A DNA stretch of 64,000 nucleotides from Winogradskyella sp. PG-2 (GTDB lineage: Bacteria; Bacteroidota; Bacteroidia; Flavobacteriales; Flavobacteriaceae). Made by a program: the position numbers and the translations under genes. The stretch spans positions 3,594,001-3,658,000 of the forward strand of contig NZ_AP014583.1 in NCBI RefSeq assembly GCF_000828715.1. Reading direction: 5' to 3'. Shown here piece after piece: positions 50,943 to 60,737 of this stretch (position 1 is its first letter; each line of letters opens with the position of its first letter). The notes under the pieces are model-generated. The model had not been told where the DNA came from, made no database searches, and worked only from the letters and a program-made list of their open reading frames with translations.

Positions 50943-53171
50943 TTAAACAATCTCATTTAATAACGTAGACAATTCTTTACCATAATCTATAAATGCTATG
51001 GTTTCATCTGTCCTTGCTAATTTTATTTTATCATAAATGACCAACGCCTCACCATTACTTTCTAAATGATAAATCTGATGGTTTTCAAAAAAGCGAATAA
51101 TTTCATCCGTAAAGAATGATCTAATTTCGGCTTCCTTATTTCCTAAAATGAGAAATTTTTTAGAAAAATCTGGATACATTTCAAAATCAATATCTTTATA
51201 ACCAGAATATGCTCTCACACGGTCAATTATTTTATCAACCACACCTTCTTTTTCCATAGTAAAAACGGGTATTTTTTTAGGCAATTTCAAGATCATAAGT
51301 GTCGTATTAAAAGTCTCAGCAGTAAAAGCTGCACCTTCACTAAAAGTAACATCCGCAATTTCCCAAGACACATCTAAACCTTTAAATGTTCCTTTAAGAC
51401 AATTTGATTTCCGCTCAATAGGTCTAATTTCAAAAAAGTGAAATTTCTTTAAATATGTCGTATTCCAATCTACTTGATTTGCATATTGATAATCATTTTC
51501 ATTAGCTAAATTTTGTAATCTCGTTTGTCTTGATGATAATTTTACAACTTGATTATTCAATGCGATTTTTAAAGCTCTATTATAAGTTGAGGATGACACA
51601 TGAGATTCTAGTCCTTTAATTATCACTTTACCTCCTGTGGTCTTCTGTATCTTAAGATAATCTACTATGTAATCCATATAGGTAATACCGACTAATCTTG
51701 TTTCAGATAAATCAATATTAACATCTGCTCCAGAGGGAATTTGGGTCACCATTTTATCGATTTTTAAAATGCCTAAAAAGTTTGCAATTCCTTTTACTTT
51801 TATATCATAACTTCCGTCAGGTTTCTTAACTAAATTTGAACCTGAACGATAAATCATTTTAAAAAATTGAGGTATGGACACTTTTGCCAATAGCATATGA
51901 CTAACCATTGCTAATAATAATCCACCAATTAATCCAATTAATAAATTAGTATAAAGCGTCAAAACCATAGTGCCAACAAAAAATATTAATTGCTCTATTC
52001 CTTGATTATAAATTTGTTTAAAAACGGCAGGTGAAGCTAATTTAAAACCTGTATAAACCAGTAAAATTGCAAAAGCACATAATGGCACTTGCCTCATTAT
52101 TGGACTTAATACCACAATAAAAAGTAATAATAAAAGTCCTTGATACATATTTGACCATTTTGTTTTCGCACCATTATGAATATTGACTGTACTTCTAATA
52201 ATGACTGCAATAATTGGCAAACCACCAATCATACCAGCGACCATGGTACTTAATCCAATACCTGTCAAATCCTTATTCAAATCTGTCTTTCGCTTATAAG
52301 GATCAATTTTGTCTACGGCTTTGGCAATAGCTAATGATTCAATACTTGTTATGATTAAAATAGATACAACAGTTGTCCAGAATTCAATAGTACCAATTTT
52401 ACCAAAATTAGGATGCATTATTGAATCCATAACATTATCTGGAATATCCAATAGTAGATGAGGACCTACTTCGTAAGACTTTCCAAAGAATGAAAGCGTA
52501 TGTTGGTCAAAGAAATTGAAAAAATAAACAAACGGAATGGAAAGCGCAATAACCCACATTGGTGTAGGTAAAATATGAAAAAACTTATAGCTAATTTTGG
52601 AATGAAATAATAATAAAAGTAAGCCTACTAAAGCAATAATAACAACAAAAGGATTCGCTTGAGGCAGGTATTTAAATGCATCTACAAGGTTTTGTATAAT
52701 ACTGGGACTATCTGAATGCGTACCTAAGGCAACATGGATTTGTTTTGCAAAGATGATAATTCCAATGGCTGCCAAAATACCATGAATTACAGAAGAATGG
52801 AATATATCTGCTAATCGACCCAATTTCAATAATCCTAATAGAACTTGAATTGCACCAGAAACAACCACAGCTGCCAAAACATAGTTAAATGCTTGACCCG
52901 AACCATCATCCATCAATACAATACCCAAGAGTATGACTGCAATAACGCCTTTAGCAGGTCCATTAACCGATATATGACCACCTCTGTACAGTGTTGTTAC
53001 AACACCACCTACAATTGCTGAAATGATACCTGCCATTGCAGGTGCACCAGCAGCCAAAGCAATACCTAATGAAAGTGGCAAAGCAATAAGTGAGACACTA
53101 ACTGCTGCAATTAAATCACTTTTCCAATTTTCAATTAAACCCCTAAAGCCTTTTTTTGGTATAATTTCCAT
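50943..53171 (-). CDS. SulP family anion transporter
   Basis: The 742-residue protein has an approximately 12-helix SulP core (1-430; SLIALPLSLGIALAAG, GGVVTTLYRGGHISVNGPAKG, TSIESLAIAKAVDKIDPYKR). A STAS domain (about 445-545; INIDLSETRLVGITYMDYIV) follows. About 190 more residues beyond the STAS domain include two strand-rich parts of unknown function. SulP proteins carry sulfate, bicarbonate or other anions across the inner membrane. No carbonic anhydrase gene is adjacent, so the substrate is open. Confidence 0.92.
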   Translation of the reverse strand: MEIIPKKGFRGLIENWKSDLIAAVSVSLIALPLSLGIALAAGAPAMAGIISAIVGGVVTTLYRGGHISVNGPAKGVIAVILLGIVLMDDGSGQAFNYVLAAVVVSGAIQVLLGLLKLGRLADIFHSSVIHGILAAIGIIIFAKQIHVALGTHSDSPSIIQNLVDAFKYLPQANPFVVIIALVGLLLLLFHSKISYKFFHILPTPMWVIALSIPFVYFFNFFDQHTLSFFGKSYEVGPHLLLDIPDNVMDSIMHPNFGKIGTIEFWTTVVSILIITSIESLAIAKAVDKIDPYKRKTDLNKDLTGIGLSTMVAGMIGGLPIIAVIIRSTVNIHNGAKTKWSNMYQGLLLLLFIVVLSPIMRQVPLCAFAILLVYTGFKLASPAVFKQIYNQGIEQLIFFVGTMVLTLYTNLLIGLIGGLLLAMVSHMLLAKVSIPQFFKMIYRSGSNLVKKPDGSYDIKVKGIANFLGILKIDKMVTQIPSGADVNIDLSETRLVGITYMDYIVDYLKIQKTTGGKVIIKGLESHVSSSTYNRALKIALNNQVVKLSSRQTRLQNLANENDYQYANQVDWNTTYLKKFHFFEIRPIERKSNCLKGTFKGLDVSWEIADVTFSEGAAFTAETFNTTLMILKLPKKIPVFTMEKEGVVDKIIDRVRAYSGYKDIDFEMYPDFSKKFLILGNKEAEIRSFFTDEIIRFFENHQIYHLESNGEALVIYDKIKLARTDETIAFIDYGKELSTLLNEIV

Positions 53172-53572
53172 GTATTTAACTATCTGTATTTATAAAATAT
53201 ATAGACTTTATTTGTTAGTGACACCTAACATTTTTGTGTATAAATTAGTTGCTTGGTTGAGCACGTAATTTAGCAAATAAAAACCGAATAGAAAATATGC
53301 GAGGTTTTTTGTATGAAGGCTAGAATTAACAATGTAATATACTTTATTAATTTCTGTTGAAAATTTTTCGACTTTAATACACCTAATAAAATAAGGGGAC
53401 AATTTTCAAAAATTATTTTTCTTATGCTTAAATACATGAACTTTTAGCTTTAGGAATAAGATTAAAAATACTTTTAATCTTACACCTTATCGTATAAATA
53501 TAAATCCAAACGATAAATAGACGTAGGTTAACTTTAAATACTATACTTTTCGGATAATCAACTTAACCTATT
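53172..53572. other. Intergenic region, nothing supported
   Basis: About 400 AT-rich bases lie between the divergent SulP gene and the gene at 53573. A 64-codon minus-strand frame at 53208-53402 has no recognisable features. Promoters for both neighbours must lie here, but none fits the consensus well. Confidence 0.4.
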
Positions 53573-53935
53573 ATGAAATATTTACTTCTAGTATTCTCAT
53601 TACTCATTTTTAATTTTAGCTTTTCTCAAAAAACATCTAGTGACGATGGTCTACATTTTGGTGCTGGAGCTCTTATCTCTGGAACTACTTACGCCTTAGT
53701 ATATGGTAAAACAAAAAATAAAAAGAAAGCATTTTGGTATAGCTTAGGTGTATCTACTATTGCTGGTTTAGCAAAAGAAGTCTATGATGGTTATATTATT
53801 AATGGCAGATTTGACACTAGTGAGTTTCTTGCTACTGGAGCCGGTGGACTTACTGCTAGTTATGCATTTAACATATTTACAGGTAAACGTAAGAAGAAAA
53901 AAGAAGAAGCAAAACTTGCTTCGCTTAATTTGTAA
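53573..53935 (+). CDS. YfiM-like exported protein
   Basis: The 120-residue protein has a signal peptide (LLIFNFSFSQ). The DGLHFGAGALISGTTYALVYG, FWYSLGVSTIAGLAKEVYDGY and SEFLATGAGGLTASYAF regions recall the YfiM/DUF2279 type, which has a conserved H and KE..D. The end is a basic KKKK tail. Function unknown. Its 3' end overlaps the convergent monooxygenase gene by 11 bases. Confidence 0.7.
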   Translation: MKYLLLVFSLLIFNFSFSQKTSSDDGLHFGAGALISGTTYALVYGKTKNKKKAFWYSLGVSTIAGLAKEVYDGYIINGRFDTSEFLATGAGGLTASYAFNIFTGKRKKKKEEAKLASLNL

Positions 53936-54872
53936 GTTTAGTTATAATGTCTTTTACTGGTAGAATTTCTTTAGTGTGCTCTATACTAGGGCCAGCAACC
54001 CAAACCGTCTTATAAGTTGCTTTTTTAGCAGCCTTTTCAGTTGCTTTCATACCAATAGAAAAGCGTACCATTTTTACCCATTTTTTTAATTTACGGTTTT
54101 TGTTTAGTAAGTTTTCAATCCAAGTAGATTTTGTTCCAATTTTTTGAACATATGGAGTATTTATAACTGTACATGGTGTGCCAGAAATACGTTCTGTCAT
54201 TATAATATCTTCAGCGCCGTAATCTACACAAGCTTGTTTGTATTCTTCTGTAACTCCGGCTTCTAAAGACGCAATAAAAGGACTTCCAACACTAACACCA
54301 GACGCACCATAACTTATCATATCATCTATATCAGCTTTGCAACCTACTCCACCTGCAGAAATCACAGGAATAGATAACTCTTTGCTTAATATGCCTGTTA
54401 AATCTTCTGGTGATAATTTTCCTCTGTGACCACCAGCTTCATTATTAACAGCAATGGCGGCATCTGCTCCTAAGTTTTCAACTTTTTTAGCAAATTTTAA
54501 ATCAGTAACATCACAAAATACTTTGATACCAACTGCATGTGCTTGTCTAATTGTTTCTTCAGGACTTCCAAGGGAAGTAATTATAAAATCACAGCCTTCT
54601 TCACAAATAACTTCTAATTGTCCTTTGTATTTTATGTTAGACTTATTTACGATGAGATTAAATCCAAATGAACCACCATCAACTTTATTAGCTTTCAATT
54701 CTTTAAGAGCTACTCTAAGTTCGTCAAATGTTCTATAATTTAATGCTGGAATACAACCAGCTATACCAGCGTTCATGGCTTCAGTTACCATAGCAACATT
54801 CGACACTAAAAACATTGGTGCCTGTATAATTGGATATTTAATATTTAGAAGTTGAGTGAGCTTGGTTGTCAT
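53925..54872 (-). CDS. Nitronate monooxygenase-like flavoprotein
   Basis: The 315-residue TIM-barrel flavoprotein (2-nitropropane dioxygenase family) has KYPIIQAPMFLVSN, GCIPALNYRTFDELR, VNNEAGGHRGKLSPE (His base), PVISAGGVG and YGASGVSVGSPFIAS. It oxidises nitronates such as propionate-3-nitronate, or in some branches reduces enoyl substrates. The promoter (TATATTTG) has a palindrome placed like an operator, so expression is probably controlled by a repressor. Confidence 0.87.
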   Translation of the reverse strand: MTTKLTQLLNIKYPIIQAPMFLVSNVAMVTEAMNAGIAGCIPALNYRTFDELRVALKELKANKVDGGSFGFNLIVNKSNIKYKGQLEVICEEGCDFIITSLGSPEETIRQAHAVGIKVFCDVTDLKFAKKVENLGADAAIAVNNEAGGHRGKLSPEDLTGILSKELSIPVISAGGVGCKADIDDMISYGASGVSVGSPFIASLEAGVTEEYKQACVDYGAEDIIMTERISGTPCTVINTPYVQKIGTKSTWIENLLNKNRKLKKWVKMVRFSIGMKATEKAAKKATYKTVWVAGPSIEHTKEILPVKDIITKLTN

Positions 54873-54891
54873 TTGTAATAGTTTAGAATTA

Positions 54892-54925
54892 CAAATATAC
54901 TAAAATATATTATGCACGCATAATA
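54892..54925 (-). promoter_or_regulatory. Promoter and palindromic operator of the monooxygenase gene
   Basis: TATATTTG on the minus strand (54899..54892) is a perfect -7 box. Upstream of it lies TATTATG-CACG-CATAATA (54908-54925), in the spacer to -33 zone. The arms are identical to those at 39401-39418, pointing to one shared regulator. Confidence 0.62.
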
Positions 54926-54928
54926 GTT

Positions 54929-56158
54929 TTATTCTAGCAAACGATAATAACCACATTTTAGATATGCGCCTTCTGGAAATGATATGGGATGATCCGAATC
55001 ATGATTTGTTTTTAATAGTGTTTCATAAAGTTTTGGCTGAGAATTAAGTACTCTTGTATTTAAATCAAAAAAAGACTGAGACATGACTCTCGATGAACAT
55101 GATGCCAAAACTAATAAACCATTTTTTGCGGTAAGTTGCACTCCTAAATCAGCCAGTTGAGCATACTTCTTTTTTGCTAATTCAATGTCCGCTTGCTGCT
55201 TAGCAAAACTTGGAGGGTCAATAACTACAACATCAAAACGTTTTCCTTTTTTTATAAGATTTTTAAGTTCAACAAAAGCATCACCCGATATAGTTTTATG
55301 AATTCCTGAATAGGAATTTAGTTTTCCATTTTCTCTAGCTAAATCTAATGCCTGCTTACTAATATCTAAACTAGTAACTTCTTTAGCTCCATTAGCTAAT
55401 GCATGTACCGAAAATCCACCAGCATAAGAAAACACATCTAAAACTGACTTACCTTTACTTAACTCACCTACTCTTCGTCTATTATCTCTGTGATCTAAAA
55501 AATAACCTGTTTTATGTCCTTTAATAACATTAGCAGTAAATCTTACACCATGTTCTATAAATTCTACAACTTCATTATTTAGTGTTCCGTAAATGACTTC
55601 ACCATCTTTTAAAGTATGATTTTTACTATTTTGTAAGTTTCTACTTAAACGCATTATAGCAGTGTCTACTTTAGAAATTTGTTGTAAACTAAGAAGTATA
55701 GATTCTAGATAAGGCAACCAAATTTCGGAATACAACTTAACTACCAAGACTGAATTGTATACATCTGCTATTAAACCTGGAAAACCATCATTTTCACCAA
55801 ATATTAAGCGATAACTATTTGTATTAGTATCTAACAATTCTGAACGCTTCTCAAAAGCTAATTCTATTTTATAGTGAAAGAATTCTGAATTAATTTTTGC
55901 TTTAGTCTCGGCATTATGAATAATTTTAATACGAATTGGTGAGTTAGCATCATATAAACCAATACCTATTACCCTATTTTTATTCTTACTAAAAATAATA
56001 GCTAAATCACCTGTACTTGGATTATCGTTAATCTTCTCAATACTATTTGAAAATACCCAAGGATGTCCTTTAACCACAAATTGTTCTCCTTTTGCATTTA
56101 GTTTAACCGCTAAATTTTTTGGGTTTGGAGATGAATTAAATTCAATGTGAAATGACAT
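54929..56158 (-). CDS. Class I SAM-dependent methyltransferase, RlmI-like
   Basis: The 409-residue protein has an N-terminal PUA domain (LNAKGEQFVVKGHPWVFSNS). A methyltransferase domain follows: ANVIKGHKTGYFLDHRDNRR, SAM motif VLDVFSYAGGFSVHAL, VVVIDPPSFAK and LVLASCSSRV with the catalytic Cys. This is the layout of RlmI, which makes m5C1962 in 23S rRNA. The exact target base is inferred from similarity. Confidence 0.9.
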   Translation of the reverse strand: MSFHIEFNSSPNPKNLAVKLNAKGEQFVVKGHPWVFSNSIEKINDNPSTGDLAIIFSKNKNRVIGIGLYDANSPIRIKIIHNAETKAKINSEFFHYKIELAFEKRSELLDTNTNSYRLIFGENDGFPGLIADVYNSVLVVKLYSEIWLPYLESILLSLQQISKVDTAIMRLSRNLQNSKNHTLKDGEVIYGTLNNEVVEFIEHGVRFTANVIKGHKTGYFLDHRDNRRRVGELSKGKSVLDVFSYAGGFSVHALANGAKEVTSLDISKQALDLARENGKLNSYSGIHKTISGDAFVELKNLIKKGKRFDVVVIDPPSFAKQQADIELAKKKYAQLADLGVQLTAKNGLLVLASCSSRVMSQSFFDLNTRVLNSQPKLYETLLKTNHDSDHPISFPEGAYLKCGYYRLLE

Positions 56159-56384
56159 AGTTACTTTTAAACTTCTAAACTTTCATTTATATTAAATGAG
56201 CTGCAAATTTATCTTAAAAAAGCAATGATATGTCATTTTATAGCTTAAAATTGCTGTTTTATCTACTTAAATGGTTAATGATGATAAATAATATTACATT
56301 TGATTATTAGATCCCAATTCTATCATTGATATGTATTTATTACATAAAGTATTAAATCCTTGTCATAACCTATTTTAAAAAGAA

Positions 56385-57050
56385 ATGAAAAATATTTTAA
56401 TTTATGGTGCTTCTGGTCATGCCAAGATGATTGTAGATATTATTCATAAGAATAATAGATACAAAATAATAGGGTTTTTAGATTCTTTTAAACCCAATAA
56501 CGAAGATATTTACGGTTATAAGATTATAGGAAATCTAGATGATCTCACAGCCCTTATAAAATTACATAATATTGAAGGAATTATTATAGCTATAGGTGAT
56601 AACTTCACAAGGCAAAATGCCTTCAATAAAATTTCTAAAATTGCTCCTCAGATAGAATTTGTAGCAGTAATACATCCTACTGCTGTATTAGCTAATGATA
56701 TTATTATACCAAAAGGTACTGTAATTATGCCTAATGCTGTGGTAAATGCTAATGCAAAAATTGGAGAATTCTGTATTTTAAATACTAAGTCGTCTTTAGG
56801 GCATGATTCTAAAATGGCAAATTTTTCTAGTTTAGCCTCTGGCGCTATCATAAGTGGCAATGTAAAAATTGGTGTATGTTCTGCAATTTGTATTAGTGCT
56901 TCTATCATACAAAATATAACCATAGGAGATCATACAGTTATAGGTGCTGCTTCGCTAGTACTAAAATCTATTGGTGATTATAAACTTGCTTTTGGTGTTC
57001 CTATTAATATTATAAAAGAAAGAAATGCTGATTCTAAATATTTAGGCTAA
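56385..57050 (+). CDS. NeuD/PglD-type sugar O/N-acyltransferase
   Basis: The 221-residue protein has an N-terminal Rossmann-like PglD domain (ILIYGASGHAKMIVDII, IGFLDSFKPN, IIAIGDN). A left-handed beta-helix of hexapeptide repeats follows (NDIIIPKGTVIMPNAVVNAN, IGEFCILNTKSSLGHDS, IGDHTVIGAASLVLKSI). These acyltransferases decorate amino-sugars used in surface glycans. It starts the right-hand polysaccharide region and lies 10 bases before the ligase gene. Confidence 0.9.
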   Translation: MKNILIYGASGHAKMIVDIIHKNNRYKIIGFLDSFKPNNEDIYGYKIIGNLDDLTALIKLHNIEGIIIAIGDNFTRQNAFNKISKIAPQIEFVAVIHPTAVLANDIIIPKGTVIMPNAVVNANAKIGEFCILNTKSSLGHDSKMANFSSLASGAIISGNVKIGVCSAICISASIIQNITIGDHTVIGAASLVLKSIGDYKLAFGVPINIIKERNADSKYLG

Positions 57051-57060
57051 ATAATTATAT

Positions 57061-58374
57061 ATGCTTCTTAACAAAATTAGAAATAAATCATTTTGGACCA
57101 TAGATGGTATAAAAGGTGGAAACGTAAAAACTCATTTTGAGGAAATCAAATTCAGTATTAATAATGCAAATTCTAGCAAGGCGAAGCAAATTAAAGATTT
57201 ACATATAAAGCGCTTATTAGAACACTCTGTTAAAACCACGCCATTCTACAGTAAATTGAATGATGCTAATAAAATTTCTGACTTTCCCGTTATAAGAAAG
57301 ACAACAATTCAAAATGACTTTGAAGCTTTTCAATCATATGAATTTAAAGATAAGAACAATTTTAAAGTATCAACTAGCGGATCCACAGGAGTCCCTTTTT
57401 TCTTGTTTCAAAATAAGGCTAAACGTTATAGAAATCATGCCGATAATATTTTCTTTTTTAATCAATCTGGTTTTCATATAGGAAATAGATTATACGAACT
57501 AGAAGTATGGAGAGGCCATAATGAAAAAGGGAAATTAAAATCTTGGCTACAAAACGCCGTTCAATTTGATATCTCGAGATTAACTGATAAGAGAATTGAA
57601 GCTTTTTTAGATTTATTAAAAGCTGATAAACAACTAAATAAAAATATGCTTGGTTTTGCTTCTTCTTACGAGATGATTGCTCAGTATTTAGAGAAAACCA
57701 ATAAAATTCTTAAGAATTTGAATATAAATTCTGCCATTGCAAATTCAGAATACCTTAATCCTTACACTAAAGCTACATTAGGAAAATATTTAGATACTAC
57801 TATACTTTCTAGATATTCTAGTGAAGAAATTGGAATTATAGCTCAACAAACTTTAAAATCACCAAATAGCTTTGTTATTAACCATGCTAGTTATTATGTA
57901 GAAATTTTAGGGCTTGATAATAATACTCCCGTGAAACCTGGTGAGTTTGGAAGAATCGTTGTAACTGATTTATTTAATTATGCCATGCCAATAATTAGAT
58001 ATGATACGGGCGATATTGCAAAGCTAGGATTAAGTAAAGATGGTGCAATGGAATTAGAACAGATTGAGGGTCGAAAGATGGATGTCATCTACGATTCCCA
58101 AGGTAACCTAGTCTCTTCTTTTGTTGTATATACAAAATTCTACAAGTATTATAGCCTATTAAAACAATATCAGTTTATTCAACAAGGAGAAAAAGAATAC
58201 GAAATAAAATTAAATCTTCAGGGTGAAAGTTTTGAGTTTGAGAAAGATTTAATAGATGACATTAAATCTGATTTTGGAAAAGACTCAAAAGTAATAATTA
58301 CTTATGTTGATGAAATTCCCCCCTTATCTTCAGGAAAAAGAAGGAAAGTAATGAATAATTATAAAAAGTCTTAA
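57061..58374 (+). CDS. CapK/PaaK-like adenylate-forming ligase
   Basis: The 437-residue AMP-forming enzyme resembles phenylacetate-CoA ligase: HSVKTTPFYSKLN, P-loop STSGSTGVPFFLF, RYSSEEIGIIAQQ, MPIIRYDTGDIAKLG and a C-terminal domain with SSGKRRKVMNN. The CapK branch occurs in capsule and lipopolysaccharide loci and probably activates an acid for transfer to a sugar. Cotranscribed with the acyltransferase. Its stop overlaps the end of the convergent broken ATP-grasp gene by 4 bases. Confidence 0.88.
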   Translation: MLLNKIRNKSFWTIDGIKGGNVKTHFEEIKFSINNANSSKAKQIKDLHIKRLLEHSVKTTPFYSKLNDANKISDFPVIRKTTIQNDFEAFQSYEFKDKNNFKVSTSGSTGVPFFLFQNKAKRYRNHADNIFFFNQSGFHIGNRLYELEVWRGHNEKGKLKSWLQNAVQFDISRLTDKRIEAFLDLLKADKQLNKNMLGFASSYEMIAQYLEKTNKILKNLNINSAIANSEYLNPYTKATLGKYLDTTILSRYSSEEIGIIAQQTLKSPNSFVINHASYYVEILGLDNNTPVKPGEFGRIVVTDLFNYAMPIIRYDTGDIAKLGLSKDGAMELEQIEGRKMDVIYDSQGNLVSSFVVYTKFYKYYSLLKQYQFIQQGEKEYEIKLNLQGESFEFEKDLIDDIKSDFGKDSKVIITYVDEIPPLSSGKRRKVMNNYKKS

Positions 58375-59474
58375 TATGGCTTTAAGCCAAGAGCCAAAAT
58401 TTCATCGGCAAATTCACCAAAAAATGGACCATTAGGAATTTGGATTTCTATTCCTTGATAACGCGTGTTATACTAAATAAGCATTGGCATATCACTTTTA
58501 TCAATACCAATATCCCAAGATACTATTTTAAAATACGGGATTTTAATATGCATATCACAAACCATCTTAAGGACTTTATCATAATTTGGTATTTCACAAC
58601 CCTTTAACAGAGTGCCTGCAAGTGTTTTTTCTTTGATTTCCCCACTTTTGGTGTGCCCTATGCTTTTAAGATTCCCTAAATCATTAATACCGCAAAACAT
58701 GCCACCTCCACTAAAATTATCAGTTCTATTTCCTGGCTCACCTATTCTAACTGCAGATGACAATATATGGACTCCATCATTATTCAAATAAGAGATTATT
58801 CTTAATGTATTTAATGATGATGGATTAAGAATCTTTAATGAATTACTTTGTTCAACTAGCTCTTGGATAATAAAGTCTTTATGATACAAATCAAATAGTT
58901 CGAAAATATTTAGGTTTTTTATGGTTGTTATATTATTAACTACAGTAAAAACTTCAACCATTTTACCTTTTCCAGATTCTAAAGTAGGCTTAATAATGTA
59001 TTGTTTATTTTTATCATTACAAGCTTCAGCTGCAATCTTAATATCTACTATTTTTTCATTAACATAATAAAACCCATTTATATTCTGAACAATTCTAGTC
59101 GGTTGCTTAAATTCTTTAAACAGTTTGTAAGTTAAATTCTTATCTAGTAATGATGGCCATTGTCTTTTTTGATTTAATCTAAAAGAAATGATTGAACGAA
59201 AAATATCTAATGGTATATAATCTTCATGAAAAACTCCAGTTATACCAGTATAATATCGATGCCAATATGTGTTTTGCAACTTCTATCCTCTGGCTTTATA
59301 ATAATCTTTAGCAGCCCTAACTTGATTGCGCGTTAATTTAGGAATCTCAACTTTACTAAGCGATTTTTTTACATATTTTCGTGAGTTCATCCTTGAATTG
59401 AACTCTATTAAACGTTCTTGGAAACTCAAAACACGCTTAGTAATTAATTTCTTAATAAAATGATAAACTAACAT
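58371..59474 (-). pseudogene. Sugar-transfer-associated ATP-grasp protein interrupted by two TAG codons
   Basis: The frame from ATG 59474 to TAA 58371-58373 encodes about 367 residues, matching the intact neighbours throughout. Two in-frame TAG codons interrupt it: one at 59280-59282, where the neighbours have Tyr (SNGYKL-type), and one at 58473-58475, where they have Glu (PVLIEYNTHRQG). No frameshift is present. The middle is well kept: YIIKPTLESGKGKMVE, LNPSSLNTLRIISYL, FSGGGMFCGI, IPYFKIVSWDIGIDKSDMP. This looks like recent loss of one of three tandem copies. Confidence 0.85.
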
Positions 59475-59606
59475 CTAATAAGCCTTTAGAATTAAATTCA
59501 TTGTCCATCTTATAAAAAATATAATACGATTTTTATTTTTTTCCACTTTAGCAACAAAACGATTAATAGATTTCTAAAACTAATAGAACTCTTTAATAAG
59601 TCAACC

Positions 59607-60704
59607 TTATTTAAGACTTAAAGCTAAGATTTCTTCAGTAAAGTCACCTAAAAAAGGACCATCAGCTATTTGCAAATCAATACCTTGCCTATGTGTATTA
59701 TATTCAATTAAGACAGGTAATTCATCCTTATCTATTCCTATATCCCAAGAAATAATTTTAAAATAAGGTACAAGATAATGCATTGACTTTACCATATCTA
59801 ATACTTTTATATAATGAGGTATTTTGCAATCTTTTAAAACTACACCTGTAGAAGTTTCTGTTAGTACATCACCATTAGGATTATAGCCTTTACCCTTTAA
59901 ATTTCCATTTTTAGAAACACCACAAAACAATCCACCCGTTGAGAAGTTATCTGTATCGCTTCCTAGCTTTCCAATTCTCAAAACAGAAGAAACGATATGG
60001 ACTCCATCTTCATTTAAATATGATACTATACGCAGTGTATTTAAGCTTGATGGATTAAGGGATTTCATTATTTTGCTTTGTTCAATAAACTCTTGAATTA
60101 TAAAATCTTTATTGTATATTTTGAATAATTTTTCTAAACTATAATTCTTATATGTTGTTTTATTATTAACTATTATAAAAGCATTAACCATTTTTCCTGC
60201 ACCAGAGCCAACAGTTGGTTTAATAATCATCTTATCCTTCAATATCTTACAAGCATCAATTGCTTTCTGTAAATCAACAATTTTATTATCTATATAATAA
60301 AACCCATTTATATTTTGAACAACACGCTTTGGTTGGCTAAAGTCTTTGAATAAATTATAAGTTAAATTCTTATCTAATAATGCCGGCCAATGTCTTTTTT
60401 GATTTAATCTAGGGTTTATAATAGAACTAAATAAATCGTAAGGCATATAGTTCTTATGAAATTCACCATTAATACCTTTATAGTATCTGTGCCAATATGT
60501 ATTTCTTAATTTATAGCCGTTAGATTTATAGAATGATTTTAACTCTTTTATCTCTTCTGAGCTTAATTTGGGAAGATTCATTTTATACATAAGAGATTTC
60601 ATATATCTCCTTGTTTTTATAGTAATACGGAGCTCATCAAAACGTCTTTGAAAATAAATTATACGTTTGGTAAATACTGATTTTAAAAAATAATAAAACT
60701 TCAT
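59607..60704 (-). CDS. Sugar-transfer-associated ATP-grasp protein
   Basis: The 365-residue protein has a basic N-terminal helix region (1-60) and an ATP-grasp ligase domain (about 90-360): MIIKPTVGSGAGKMVNAF, FIIQEFIEQS, LNPSSLNTLRIVSYLNEDG, FSTGGLFCGVS, FKIISWDIGIDKDELPVLIEYN. Family members sit in surface-glycan clusters and are thought to form amide or ester bonds between an acid and an amine on the glycan. Middle member of a tandem trio. Complete, with all conserved ATP and Mg residues seen in the paralogue. Confidence 0.87.
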   Translation of the reverse strand: MKFYYFLKSVFTKRIIYFQRRFDELRITIKTRRYMKSLMYKMNLPKLSSEEIKELKSFYKSNGYKLRNTYWHRYYKGINGEFHKNYMPYDLFSSIINPRLNQKRHWPALLDKNLTYNLFKDFSQPKRVVQNINGFYYIDNKIVDLQKAIDACKILKDKMIIKPTVGSGAGKMVNAFIIVNNKTTYKNYSLEKLFKIYNKDFIIQEFIEQSKIMKSLNPSSLNTLRIVSYLNEDGVHIVSSVLRIGKLGSDTDNFSTGGLFCGVSKNGNLKGKGYNPNGDVLTETSTGVVLKDCKIPHYIKVLDMVKSMHYLVPYFKIISWDIGIDKDELPVLIEYNTHRQGIDLQIADGPFLGDFTEEILALSLK

Positions 60705-60737
60705 TTAATTTTTTTAAAATGTGAAATAATCGGTTCC

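Noticed and set aside
58473..59282. TAG recoding (amber suppression) in the ATP-grasp gene
   Set aside because: Other genes here use TAG as a normal stop (for example at 3527 and 24745), and other broken genes have TAA or TGA. Simple decay explains it.
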